64,000 bases of DNA from Amycolatopsis balhimycina FH 1894 (lineage in GTDB: Bacteria; Actinomycetota; Actinomycetes; Mycobacteriales; Pseudonocardiaceae), in NCBI RefSeq assembly GCF_000384295.1, contig NZ_KB913037.1:8247533-8311532 (forward strand), given 5' to 3'. The position numbers were made by a program, and so were the translations under genes. The notes below the pieces were generated by a model. That model was not told the origin of the DNA. It made no database searches and worked only from the letters and a program-made list of their open reading frames with translations. Position 1 is the stretch's first letter, and each line of letters starts with the position of its first letter. This document shows, piece by piece, positions 23,525 through 31,657 of this stretch.

Positions 23525-25051
23525 TCAGAACGCGGCGATCCCGAACGGCGGCAGCTGCCCGCCGTTCTCCGGAAGCGTGATGTCGAAAGCCTTGTGCTCT
23601 TCGATGAACTTCAGCGTGCCGTCGGAGTTCACCTGGAACACCTGCAGCAGCCCGAAGTGCGAGTTGAGCTGGTAGAGCCACCGGCTGTCGTGGCTGAGCG
23701 CGACGTCGAAGGTGCCGTCGCGGGTGTGGCCGTCAGCGGCCTGCGGGTGCAGCAGCGTCAGCGCCCCGGTGTCTTCGATGCGGTAGGTCGAGATCGAGCC
23801 CCCGCCCAGCGCGTTCGAGGTGAACGCCAGCTTCCCGTCGTTCGTCGGGACGATCCAGCACGAGTCGGTGCCGCTGTTGGGCACGCCCTTGCTGATCGCC
23901 TTCAGGGTTCCGTTGCCCAGCATGGTGTAGCTGCTCGCGGTGCCCTTGCCCTTGTCGGCGTGGTTCTGCTCGCTGAACAGGGCCGTGCCGTCCTTGGTGA
24001 AGGAGAAGCCGAACGGCCCCGCGCCGGAGGTGTTCTGCACGGCCTTGGCGCCCAGCGTGCCGTCGGGGTTGACGGTGAAGGTGTCGATGGCGCCGTTCTC
24101 CGGCGGCTGCTGGGGCAGCGTGGCGAGTCGCTCGGACACCACCAGCTGCGTGCCGTCCGGCGTGAACGACACCTGCGAGCAGCCGGACCGGCCGCCGCCG
24201 CTCAGCGGGCGGGTGGAGGCGGGGATCGGGGCCAGCCTGCCCTCGACGTCGATCCGGAAGCCCGACACCGACGGCTGGTCGCCGTGCGTGCAGTTGTCCA
24301 GGAACTCGTCGGGGAACTTCAGCACGAACCGGTCGTCGAGCTCGCCGCTGTTGAGCGCGTAGAGCAGGCCGTGGTTCACCGTCAGGCTCACCGGCTTGGT
24401 GCCGCCGGACGGGACGTTCGAGACCAGCTGCAGGCCGTCGGCCGCGACGCGGAAGACGCTGATGGTGTCACTGCCGGCATTGGCGACGTACAGCAGCTGC
24501 GCGCTGTCGATGTTGTGCTGCGGTGACGACTCGCCCGCCGTGGTCCCGAGCACGATGCCGTGTGCGGAATCCTCGAAGCTGCCGCTGCCGACCCCGCCGG
24601 TCTTGTACCGGCCGACCTCGTGCAGCCGCCCGTCGTCGCTGCGGGCGAACGCGATGACCTCGTTGGTGGTCGGGTCGTTCGTCTGGACGAACACCGCGCC
24701 GCGGCGGAGGTCGAACACCCCGCCGGCGCCCGCGGCGGGGTTGCCGGCCGCCGAGAAGGAGTTCCCGGCGTCCCCGGCGGCCGTTCCGTCCTGGGCGGCC
24801 AGCGGTGACGCGGCCGGCCCGTCGGCCGGCCGGTAGATCAGGTACCCGACGACGAAGCCGAGCGCGAGCACGATCACCGCGGCGAGCACGGAAAGTATCA
24901 CGAGGGGGCCCCGGCGCCGGCGCGGCGGCCGGGCGGGCGGGGCGAAGCTGAGGTCCTGTCGCTGGGCGAAGCCCGGCGGCGGTGGCGCCTGGCCCGCCGG
25001 TGCCTGGGTGGGGAAGCCCTGTGTCCGCGGGCCGTGGGTGGGGTTGGTCAT
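23525..25051 (-). CDS. Membrane-anchored beta-propeller protein, lactonase-like (508 aa)
   Basis: A Pro-rich cytoplasmic tail with an RPPRRRRG stop is followed by one transmembrane helix (about residues 49-72), a Gly/Ala-rich linker, and an extracytoplasmic domain of repeated strand motifs such as LLYVANAGSDTISVFRV, VSFTPDGTQLVVSE, FSFTKDGTALFSE and VALSHDSRWLYQLN. These are the blades of a seven-bladed propeller of the 6-phosphogluconolactonase/muconate-cyclase type. Members include lactonases but many have no known activity. It stands 55 bases downstream of the EctC-like gene and 99 bases upstream of the megasynthase. A role outside the membrane, in product maturation, binding or immunity, is possible; the true function is unknown. 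Confidence 0.75.
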   Translation of the reverse strand: MTNPTHGPRTQGFPTQAPAGQAPPPPGFAQRQDLSFAPPARPPRRRRGPLVILSVLAAVIVLALGFVVGYLIYRPADGPAASPLAAQDGTAAGDAGNSFSAAGNPAAGAGGVFDLRRGAVFVQTNDPTTNEVIAFARSDDGRLHEVGRYKTGGVGSGSFEDSAHGIVLGTTAGESSPQHNIDSAQLLYVANAGSDTISVFRVAADGLQLVSNVPSGGTKPVSLTVNHGLLYALNSGELDDRFVLKFPDEFLDNCTHGDQPSVSGFRIDVEGRLAPIPASTRPLSGGGRSGCSQVSFTPDGTQLVVSERLATLPQQPPENGAIDTFTVNPDGTLGAKAVQNTSGAGPFGFSFTKDGTALFSEQNHADKGKGTASSYTMLGNGTLKAISKGVPNSGTDSCWIVPTNDGKLAFTSNALGGGSISTYRIEDTGALTLLHPQAADGHTRDGTFDVALSHDSRWLYQLNSHFGLLQVFQVNSDGTLKFIEEHKAFDITLPENGGQLPPFGIAAF

Positions 25052-25107
25052 CGGTACTCCTTTGCTGGAACGGCGGATCAGGGCCCGCCGCCGGCCTGTC
25101 TCGCGGC

Positions 25108-25482
25108 TCAGTAGTGCGAGAACTCGGTCTGGTCGAACGAATGCCGCTCGTCTCCGCGCAGCGGCGGGTTGAACACGCTGATGAGCTCCATGTCGCCTTC
25201 GCTGCAGGCGATGAGGAAGTGCTCGTCGTGGTCGTCGAGGGCGTAGATGACGCCGGGGGAGAGGTTGAAGGTGGTGCCGTCGGTGGTGACGACCTGGCCC
25301 CGGCCGGCGATGCAGTAGCACGCCTCGAGGTGCCTGCGGTACTGCAGCGGCGACTTCGAGCCGGCCTTGACCAGCGTGTGGGCCACGGTGAAGCCCATGT
25401 TGTCGCGCTGGGTGAGAAACCGGTAGCTCAGCCCGTTTCCCCAGTCGACGCAGTCCACTTCGGACTTGGAACGCACGATCAT
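25108..25482 (-). CDS. Ectoine synthase (EctC)-like cupin cyclase (124 aa)
   Basis: The protein aligns over its whole length with EctC, the cupin that closes N-gamma-acetyl-diaminobutyrate to the cyclic amidine ectoine. The characteristic stretches are MIVRSKSEVDCVDWGNGLS, HLEACYCIAGRGQV, GVIYALDDHDEHFL and VFNPPLRGDE. Glu53, Tyr80 and His88 correspond to the iron ligands known for EctC. No ectA (acetyltransferase), ectB (aminotransferase) or genuine ectD is near, so it is unlikely to make ectoine. Its start codon overlaps the stop of an adenylating ligase by four bases (ATGA), so the ligase probably makes its substrate, for instance an N-acyl diamine that is then dehydrated to a ring. That coupling is inference. 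Confidence 0.85.
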   Translation of the reverse strand: MIVRSKSEVDCVDWGNGLSYRFLTQRDNMGFTVAHTLVKAGSKSPLQYRRHLEACYCIAGRGQVVTTDGTTFNLSPGVIYALDDHDEHFLIACSEGDMELISVFNPPLRGDERHSFDQTEFSHY

Positions 25483-26870
25483 GACAGGATTCCTTCCTTC
25501 GGGTTCTTCCCGTTCGGGGTCCGGGTGATGCCGTGGCCGACGATCTCGACGGTGCTCGGCACGGCGGTGGCGGGCAGCTTGGCGCGGCAGTACACGCGCA
25601 GCTGCAGGCCGGTGAGCCGGGCCCGCGGCCGCAGCCGGACCGACGCGCGGATCCGGTGACCGGCGGCGGGATCGGCGGTGGCGGTGACCCGCGCGTCGAG
25701 CACCTCGCTGTGCCGGAGGATGACCTCCTGGACTTCGTGCAGGTTCGTGCGCGCGCCCCGCACCTTCACCAGGTCGTCCCGTCGTCCGCGGGCGAACAGC
25801 AGCCCGTCCGCGGTCCGCTCGACGAGGTCGCCGGTGCGGAAGGGCCGGCCGATCGGGGTGAGCCCGCCCCGGCCCCGGTCGAGGTACCCCCTGGCCTGGA
25901 ACGGCGTGGACACCAGCAGCTCGCCCCGGCCCGCGCCGGTGACGCGCCCGCCCCGCTCGTCGACGATGACGGCGTCGACACCGGGAATCGGCTTGCCCAG
26001 CGGCACCGCGCCCCGGGCGCGGGCTTCGCCGGGGTCCACCTCGTGCAGGAAGCTGTCGTTGGTTTCCGTGCTGCCGTAGAGGTTCCAGAGCCGGGCGCCG
26101 GGGAACAGCTCCGCCAGCCCGGCGACGAGGCCGGCCGGCAAGGTGTCACCGGTGGAGATCACGTGCCGGACGGCGGGCAGCGGCCGCTTCGCCGACTCGG
26201 TCAGCATCCGCAAGTGCATCGGCGACGCCTGGACGACGCCGGCGTGCCGGCAGGCGCCGGTGAGGTGGCTGCCGTCGGCGGCGGCTTCGGGCCCGGCGAG
26301 CCCGGCGCACGCCCCGGCGGCCAGCGCGGCCCAGACGTCCAACAGGGACAGATCGAAGTTGAGCGGCACGCAGCTCAGCGTCGTGGTGCCGGGGCCGATG
26401 CCGAACCGGTCCGCGGCCCAGCCGAGGAACCGGTCCACCCCGGCGGCGTCGAGCACCACGGTCTTGGCCGGCCCGGTCGTCCCGGACGTCGTCAGCAGCA
26501 GGCCCGGCTCGTCCACCGGGCGCGCGTCCGCACCGGCCAGCCGGACGACGTCGCCGTCGGGGCCGAGCAGGTGCGAGCAGCCCGCCTGGGCGCACAGCTC
26601 GACCAGCGCGTCCGAACCGAGCTCGGCCGGCGGCAGCAGGATCCGCTTGCCCCCGGAGAGGCAGGCCAGGACCAGGGCGACGGTTTCGGGGGTCTTCCGG
26701 GGCGGCACGCACACCGTGCCCCCGGCGTGGCTCACCGCCGGGGCGAACTTCGCCGCCATGGCCGTCAGTTCCGCGTAGGAGACGGTCCGGTCGGCGCAGG
26801 ACAGCGCGGGGGCGGACGGGGTCCGGCCCGCCCACGCCGAGAACCGGCTGAGGAAGGACGTCGACGGCAT
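25479..26870 (-). CDS. Stand-alone adenylating enzyme (AMP-dependent ligase, A-domain type, 463 aa)
   Basis: A free-standing member of the acyl/aryl/aminoacyl adenylate family. Core motifs are TTSGTTGPAK (A3), CVPLNFDLSLLDVWAALAAG (A4), NLYGSTETND (A5), FRTGDLV (A7), GRRDDLVKVRG (A8) and TPNGKNPKEG with the catalytic lysine (A10) near the C-terminus. It has no fused carrier domain. It precedes the EctC-like gene with a four-base overlap. It could load a carrier domain of the hybrid synthase or form an amide directly. The residue after A4 (NFDLSLLD) does not match a common amino-acid code I know, so the substrate is not assigned. Confidence 0.85.
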   Translation of the reverse strand: MPSTSFLSRFSAWAGRTPSAPALSCADRTVSYAELTAMAAKFAPAVSHAGGTVCVPPRKTPETVALVLACLSGGKRILLPPAELGSDALVELCAQAGCSHLLGPDGDVVRLAGADARPVDEPGLLLTTSGTTGPAKTVVLDAAGVDRFLGWAADRFGIGPGTTTLSCVPLNFDLSLLDVWAALAAGACAGLAGPEAAADGSHLTGACRHAGVVQASPMHLRMLTESAKRPLPAVRHVISTGDTLPAGLVAGLAELFPGARLWNLYGSTETNDSFLHEVDPGEARARGAVPLGKPIPGVDAVIVDERGGRVTGAGRGELLVSTPFQARGYLDRGRGGLTPIGRPFRTGDLVERTADGLLFARGRRDDLVKVRGARTNLHEVQEVILRHSEVLDARVTATADPAAGHRIRASVRLRPRARLTGLQLRVYCRAKLPATAVPSTVEIVGHGITRTPNGKNPKEGILS

Positions 26871-26916
26871 GGCTGGCTCCTTTTGCTTCAGTGCCGCTCG
26901 GTCGTGCCCGGGTGGA

Positions 26917-27936
26917 TCAGCGGTGGCGGTGGGAGTAGTAGTGGAACTGCCGCATGCCGGCCGCCACCGTGGAGCCGGGCTCGAGCACGGTCTCCGCGCC
27001 AGGTTCCAGCCGGGTCCACGTCGCCGAGTCGCGGGCCAGCACGAACGTGCCGTTCGCGGACCCCAGGTCGGTGACGACGACCTGCCACTCGCGCAGGGCG
27101 ATCCGGGCGTGCCGCCGGGAAACGAGCGGGTCGGCCAGCGTGACCGGCTCCGCTTCGCCCGCGGCCACCGCGTCGTCGGCCTCGGGCATCCGGCCGATCA
27201 CGAGGTCCCGCAGCAGCGGCACCGTCGTCCCGTCGTCGAGGACCAGCACGCCCAGCTGCGGCCGCGGCCCCCAGTCCGGCGCGCGGCGGGACTGGGCCAT
27301 CGAGATGCCGCACACCGAGCAGTACGAAACGGCCGGGTCGTTGAAGTGGTTGCGGGCGCACTGCACGCCCGGCACCCGCGTGGCCGTCTCCTCCGCGGTG
27401 GTCTCGCCGGTGGGGATCGCACCGTCCGCCGGCTCCGGCGTGGCTTCGCCGGGTGCCTCCCGCGGCACCGATGGCGCTTCCTCCACCGGGCCCAGGTCCG
27501 TGCCGCCGACGACGGCCTGGACGGCCTCCACCGGGTCGGTGATCACCCGGTCGAGCACGGTCACCGCGTCCCGGCCGTCGAGGTGCACCTGCTCGCCGTT
27601 GACCGTGACGATCAGCTCGGCGCCGCCGTGCACGACGACGGCCATGCCGTCCCGGGTCGGCCCGAACGCGCACAGCGCCGGGAAGTCCTCGTCCGGGCCG
27701 GCCGAGCTGACCAGCCCGGCGACCTGGTGGCTGAGCCGCCTGCCACCGGCCTCGCCCGCCGCGACCTCCGCGACGGCGTCGAGCAGCGCGCCGATGCGGT
27801 GCTGCCGGCCGGGTACCGCTTCGCACACCAGGGTCAGGTCCCCGTAGCGGGCCAGGACGGCGTTCCCGCGCAACGGGTGCACCCCGTCGGGGACCGTCGC
27901 GGCCGGCTGCGGCCCGTTTTCCAGAACCGTGCTCAT
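26917..27936 (-). CDS. Zinc-ribbon and FHA-domain protein (339 aa)
   Basis: The C-terminal ~100 residues are a forkhead-associated domain, which binds phosphothreonine peptides: VIGRMPEADD, VSRRHARIALR and TDLGSANGTFV are the conserved loops. A short zinc ribbon lies before it (CARNHFNDPAVSYCSVCG, about residues 193-209), and the N-terminal 140 residues are an unassigned alpha/beta domain. The ATG ending at 27936 follows GGGAG and overlaps the stop of the small membrane-protein gene. FHA proteins usually read Ser/Thr kinase signals; no kinase is in the window, so the partner is elsewhere. Its placement inside a biosynthetic operon suggests control of activity or export by phosphorylation. Confidence 0.85.
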   Translation of the reverse strand: MSTVLENGPQPAATVPDGVHPLRGNAVLARYGDLTLVCEAVPGRQHRIGALLDAVAEVAAGEAGGRRLSHQVAGLVSSAGPDEDFPALCAFGPTRDGMAVVVHGGAELIVTVNGEQVHLDGRDAVTVLDRVITDPVEAVQAVVGGTDLGPVEEAPSVPREAPGEATPEPADGAIPTGETTAEETATRVPGVQCARNHFNDPAVSYCSVCGISMAQSRRAPDWGPRPQLGVLVLDDGTTVPLLRDLVIGRMPEADDAVAAGEAEPVTLADPLVSRRHARIALREWQVVVTDLGSANGTFVLARDSATWTRLEPGAETVLEPGSTVAAGMRQFHYYSHRHR

Positions 27937-28370
27937 ACTATTCTCCCGCCGTAGAACCGCCATCGGACGAACAGCACCCTCATCGGCCCGTTCGCGAACA
28001 ACCAGACCGCCAGCCAGACGATCCCGAAATGGATCAGGAAGGCTTCCCAGGGCACCGGACCGGGCAGCCAGGGCAGTGCCCCCCGCCCGGCGAAGACCCA
28101 CACGAGGATTCCTTCCGGCACGGCGGTGAGGAGGCCGAAGAGCGTGGGCCAGTCCTTCTCCCAGCGCCATTGCATGACCAGGTGGTAGAGCAGTTCCCAG
28201 CCGATCCCGAACACCGTGACCGTGCCCAGCACCACGAAGGTGGCCTGGTACCGGTCGGCGAGCGGGCCGTCCACCGGCAGGACCGGGGTGAGCAGGGCGG
28301 TGACCACCCCGCCGACGAAGACGAGCAGGAACAGCCGGGTTTCGAGCCGGCCGAGCAGCGTCGGCACCAT
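27933..28370 (-). CDS. Small integral membrane protein, four helices (145 aa)
   Basis: I do not recognise a named family. Four hydrophobic segments are plain: LFLLVFVGGVVTALLTPVL, FVVLGTVTVFGIGWELLYHLVM, TLFGLLTAVPEGILVWVFA and FLIHFGIVWLAVWLFANG. Charged residues and Trp pairs lie between segments 2 and 3 (MQWRWEKDW). It sits between the FAD oxidoreductase (24-base gap) and the FHA protein (four-base overlap), so the three form a tight translational unit. It could anchor or assist the FAD enzyme or the FHA protein at the membrane. Confidence 0.75.
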   Translation of the reverse strand: MVPTLLGRLETRLFLLVFVGGVVTALLTPVLPVDGPLADRYQATFVVLGTVTVFGIGWELLYHLVMQWRWEKDWPTLFGLLTAVPEGILVWVFAGRGALPWLPGPVPWEAFLIHFGIVWLAVWLFANGPMRVLFVRWRFYGGRIV

Positions 28371-28394
28371 GTTCGACCTCTTTCGTGCGTGTGG

Positions 28395-29948
28395 TCAGAT
28401 CTGCCGTCCGGTGGCCCACTTGAGCCACCGGCCGACCGAGCTCGCCGGTCCCATGTGGTCGCAGTGGCCGCGGCGGGCGATGTCGTCGATGACGTCCTGC
28501 GCGGCCAGCTGGAGCCCGAGGAACGTGTCCACCCCCGGGAAGTAGCCGCCGAACGCGGCCGCCCCGGTGGCGTAGAGCCGGCCGGCGCCGCTTTCGGTGC
28601 CCCGCACGTCGAAGGCGCGGCCGACGTCGAGCCGGCCGAGCACGTTGCGCCCGGCGCCGCTGTGCCGCAGCAGGTCGCCCAGGACGCGGTGCTCGGTGAT
28701 GTCCCCGTTGAGGCCGGTGCAGTCGATGACGTAGTCGACGCGGGCGTTCGTCAGGCCGTCGGCGCGCCCGATGGTGGCCGTCATGCCGGCCGCGTCGAGG
28801 CGCAGGTCGGCGATCTTGCCGGTGAGCTGCTGGTACCAGCCGGCTTCCCGGGCGACCCGCAGCGCGGCGCGCCAGTGCCGCCGCGACGGGGTCGTGGTCC
28901 CGCCGATCTGCTCGTACATCCGGACCCGCTCGGCCCCCTCGAGCCGCCGCATCCGGGCCCGCAGCTGGCCGCCCCACGCCGATTTCGGGTAGTTGAACCC
29001 CTGGAACGCCCAGCCGTCGCGGCCCCGGCGGCGGGCCCACGGGTGCGGCCCGTGGCTGCCGGCGAAGTAGGTCCGGAACAGGTGCACGATCCTGGTCTCC
29101 GCGCCGTGCTCCAGCCGGTCGGTGATCAGCCGGTGCAGGACGGCGGAGGCGACCACGCCGCCGCCGCGCACGAGGACGGTGCCGGGCCGGTGGAGCAGCG
29201 CCTGGTAGACGTGCTCGTGGTCTTCGTAGCCGTTGACCACGTGGTGGAAGTCGTTCATCCGCTCGCGGAACGCCTGCATGTCGGGCAGGAACCGCAGGCC
29301 CGGATAGCCGACCGCGAGGTGCACGTCCCGGGAGCGGAACGCGACGTGCCCGGCCGTCGCCTCGCCGGCGGGCGAGAGCAGGGTGAAGTAGCCGCCGCCG
29401 TCGCGCCGCCGGACGACCTGGACTTCGCCCCGCACCAGCATTTCGCGGTACCGGATGCGGTCGGCCTCCCGCGCGATGCCGTCGAGCACCGTGCCGAGCA
29501 GCGGGGTGTAGAAGTCCGCGAAGTCGGGCTCCAGGAACACCTGCGTCAGCGGCTTGAGACTCCGGGTGCGCCACGCTTCCTGCAGCGCGTAGGAGGGGAA
29601 CCCCCAGAGGTTGTCCGGGCGGGACGCCGAGTCCGAGCGGATCCGGCGGCTGCGCGGCAGCTGGGAAACCCGGGTCAGGTACTCGTAGGTCTGCCACGGG
29701 TGGTCCAGGTTCGACAGCACGCGGATGTCTTCGGCCGGGACGTTGCCGGCGACGCGGAGGTAGTCGACCGTGACGAACGAACCCATGCCCCCGCCGACGC
29801 TGACGAACGGGACGTCGTACACCGGGATGCCCGTCGTGGCGACCATCTGGTCGCTCCAGACGTCACTCGCGTCGAGCAGCGGCGGGACGGCCTTGGTCGC
29901 GGGCACCTCCCGGGGGAGGGCGGTATCGGTCGTGTCAGTCACTTTCAC
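28395..29948 (-). CDS. FAD/NAD(P)-binding oxidoreductase (517 aa)
   Basis: Two dinucleotide-binding signatures are visible: PFVSVGGGMGSFVTVDYLR near residue 50 and VLVRGGGVVASAVLHRL near residue 260. The DYVIDCTGL segment near residue 400 and LYATGAAAFGGYFPGVDTFLGLQ near the end are typical of flavin monooxygenase/pyridine-nucleotide oxidoreductase folds. The overall plan recalls N-hydroxylating and Baeyer-Villiger type flavoenzymes, but I cannot assign a reaction. It is the first enzyme gene after the SARP activator, 73 bases away, and begins the FAD-membrane-FHA trio. It probably oxidises an intermediate of the pathway. Confidence 0.8.
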   Translation of the reverse strand: MKVTDTTDTALPREVPATKAVPPLLDASDVWSDQMVATTGIPVYDVPFVSVGGGMGSFVTVDYLRVAGNVPAEDIRVLSNLDHPWQTYEYLTRVSQLPRSRRIRSDSASRPDNLWGFPSYALQEAWRTRSLKPLTQVFLEPDFADFYTPLLGTVLDGIAREADRIRYREMLVRGEVQVVRRRDGGGYFTLLSPAGEATAGHVAFRSRDVHLAVGYPGLRFLPDMQAFRERMNDFHHVVNGYEDHEHVYQALLHRPGTVLVRGGGVVASAVLHRLITDRLEHGAETRIVHLFRTYFAGSHGPHPWARRRGRDGWAFQGFNYPKSAWGGQLRARMRRLEGAERVRMYEQIGGTTTPSRRHWRAALRVAREAGWYQQLTGKIADLRLDAAGMTATIGRADGLTNARVDYVIDCTGLNGDITEHRVLGDLLRHSGAGRNVLGRLDVGRAFDVRGTESGAGRLYATGAAAFGGYFPGVDTFLGLQLAAQDVIDDIARRGHCDHMGPASSVGRWLKWATGRQI

Positions 29949-30021
29949 TCACCGGTTCCCTGTCCTGGTCGCTCCGGAAACGTTCACTCGGAAGAGTGGT
30001 CGCGGCACCGTCGCCGAAGCG

Positions 30022-30870
30022 TCACACCTCGACCCCGGCCTCGACATCACGCGACGGTCCACGAAGGAGCTGACCCATCGTCGTGGCGGGCTCGACGCCC
30101 AGCTCGTCGCGGAAGATCCGCTGGTAGTCGGCGAAGTAAGAGAGCGCTTCCTGCCGGTTTCCCTGGACGAGGCACGCGCGGATGAGTGTCTGGTGAGCAC
30201 TGTCGCGGAGGGAGTCCGCGTGCACGACCGCCAGTGCCGTGTTGACGGCCGCACCGTGCAGACCGGTGCCCGCCAGGCGGCTCGACAGCGTTTCCAAGGT
30301 GGTCAGCCGGAGCTGGTGGTAGCGGTCCTGGTACTCGAACAGCCACTCGTCGTCGAGCTCGGGCAGCAGGTCGTGGTAGAAGTCGGCTTCGAGCGCGTCG
30401 GTGCGCAGCGCGGCCGGGAGCGGGCCCGCGTTGGTGAGGATCCGGTTGGCCAGCGCGGTGCTCGACTCCAGGTCGACGCGCAGCCCGCCGGCGAGCCGCA
30501 GGGACGAACCGGACGTTTCGACAAGGCCGGGGCAGGTGCGCTCCAGCCGGTAGATCACCGTACGCAGGTTTCCGTGCGCTCGCGCGCTGGTGGTGTCGGG
30601 CCAGAGCAGGTGCGCGATCCGGCGGCGGGCCACCGAACCGGAGTGGCAGACGAGGGCGGCCACCAGGCGCTGCCCGGTCACGCTCACGTCGACCGGTTCG
30701 CCGTCCAGCACGAGCCGGAAACCACCGAGGACGGTCAGTTCGCCGGCCGGCTCCCGGGAACCGGCGTCGGGAGCGGGTGCGACGGGAGTACTGAATGGAC
30801 GCCGCGACGCCGGTGGGCGGATTCCCACGGCGGGCGGGAAGGAACGGGCCGATGTGCCGTCTACGAACAT
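30022..30870 (-). CDS. SARP-family pathway-specific activator (282 aa)
   Basis: An AfsR/DnrI/RedD-type regulator. After a Pro/Ser-rich N-terminal tail comes the winged-helix domain (ELTVLGGFRLVLDGEPVDV, then GQRLVAALVCHSGSVARRRIAHLLWPDTTSARAHGNLRTVIYRLE) and the bacterial transcriptional activation domain to the end (EALSYFADYQRIFRDELGVEPATTM). There is no NB-ARC or TPR extension. The ATG ending at 30870 is preferred because GGGGGAAG stands just before it; a GTG 54 bases upstream is possible. SARPs activate antibiotic operons by binding direct repeats near the -35 region. Position at the head of the minus-strand run makes it the likely activator of the hybrid NRPS-PKS operon, including itself. 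Confidence 0.92.
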   Translation of the reverse strand: MFVDGTSARSFPPAVGIRPPASRRPFSTPVAPAPDAGSREPAGELTVLGGFRLVLDGEPVDVSVTGQRLVAALVCHSGSVARRRIAHLLWPDTTSARAHGNLRTVIYRLERTCPGLVETSGSSLRLAGGLRVDLESSTALANRILTNAGPLPAALRTDALEADFYHDLLPELDDEWLFEYQDRYHQLRLTTLETLSSRLAGTGLHGAAVNTALAVVHADSLRDSAHQTLIRACLVQGNRQEALSYFADYQRIFRDELGVEPATTMGQLLRGPSRDVEAGVEV

Positions 30871-31246
30871 GGAGCTTCCCCCAAACACGGTCTCGGAGCT
30901 TCTTGGGAAGTACCGAGACGACACGGGGGGAAACCGTTACATGATCACCGGAGTGGGTTCGATGGGTCCGTTCCGGACTTCACATGGTGTATACGGGAGC
31001 GGGGGAAGTTCGCCCGATGGTCGGAGTTTGGCGCGGCGTGATCACAGGGAGCGAGCGCGACCGAAGCTGTGGCAGCCCTTTCCGGCGGCCGGTGCACCTG
31101 TCCGGACCGGCCTGCCCGGCGATTCCCCGTTGCGACGCAAGACATCCGGGATGCGGCGGGTCCGCGCCGGCGGACCTCAGGCCCGGGCCGGCGCGGCGCC
31201 CGGTGCGGCGACGCCGCGAAGGAGTGTGACTACGACGATGGCGTGG
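30871..31246. other. Gene-free stretch between SARP and lsr2
   Basis: No credible gene. Both flanking genes read leftward. The half next to the SARP should contain its promoter; a lower-GC patch at 30935-31000 is the best place. I see no clear -10/-35 pair, heptamer direct repeats or terminator with a T-run. Confidence 0.5.
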
Positions 31247-31657
31247 TCACTTCTTCGCGACGGCGACCTTCTTGCGCGGAGCCCGCTTGCGCGCGGCCTT
31301 GACCGGCTCCTCCGCTTCGGCGATCTCCGCCTGCTCGAAGGCGGCGATGACCTCGGAGGCCAGGCGTCCCCGCTCGGAAACTTCGTAGCCGTTCGCGTTG
31401 GCCCACGCCCGGATCTGCTGGTTGCGTTCGCGGTCGGACGCGGTCGTGGCCGGCTGGCCGGTCGCGACGCGGACCTTGCGGCCGCCGGTGCGGCGGCCGG
31501 CGCTGATGTACCGGGCCAGTTCGTCGCGCAGCGCGGCGGCGTTTACCTCGGACAGGTCGATTTCGTAGGTGACGCCGTCGAGGGCGAACGGGATGGTGCG
31601 GGCGGCGGGCGTGCCGTCGATGTCGTCGAGCGTCTCGACGAGGACTTTCTGGGCCAT
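31247..31657 (-). CDS. lsr2: Lsr2 nucleoid-associated protein (136 aa)
   Basis: Full-length Lsr2, the actinobacterial H-NS analogue that coats AT-rich and acquired DNA and silences it. The N-terminal oligomerisation part is MAQKVLVETLDDIDG through DGVTYEIDLSEVNAAALRDELARYI; the C-terminal DNA-binding part is QQIRAWANANGYEVSERGRLASEVIAAF, with the minor-groove RGR motif. A Lys/Arg-rich tail of 20 residues (ARKRAPRKKVAVAKK) is longer than in the shortest family members. ATG follows AAGGAG. Actinomycetes usually carry one main copy and paralogues; which one this is cannot be told. Being beside a SARP-controlled cluster, it could silence that cluster. Confidence 0.95.
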   Translation of the reverse strand: MAQKVLVETLDDIDGTPAARTIPFALDGVTYEIDLSEVNAAALRDELARYISAGRRTGGRKVRVATGQPATTASDRERNQQIRAWANANGYEVSERGRLASEVIAAFEQAEIAEAEEPVKAARKRAPRKKVAVAKK

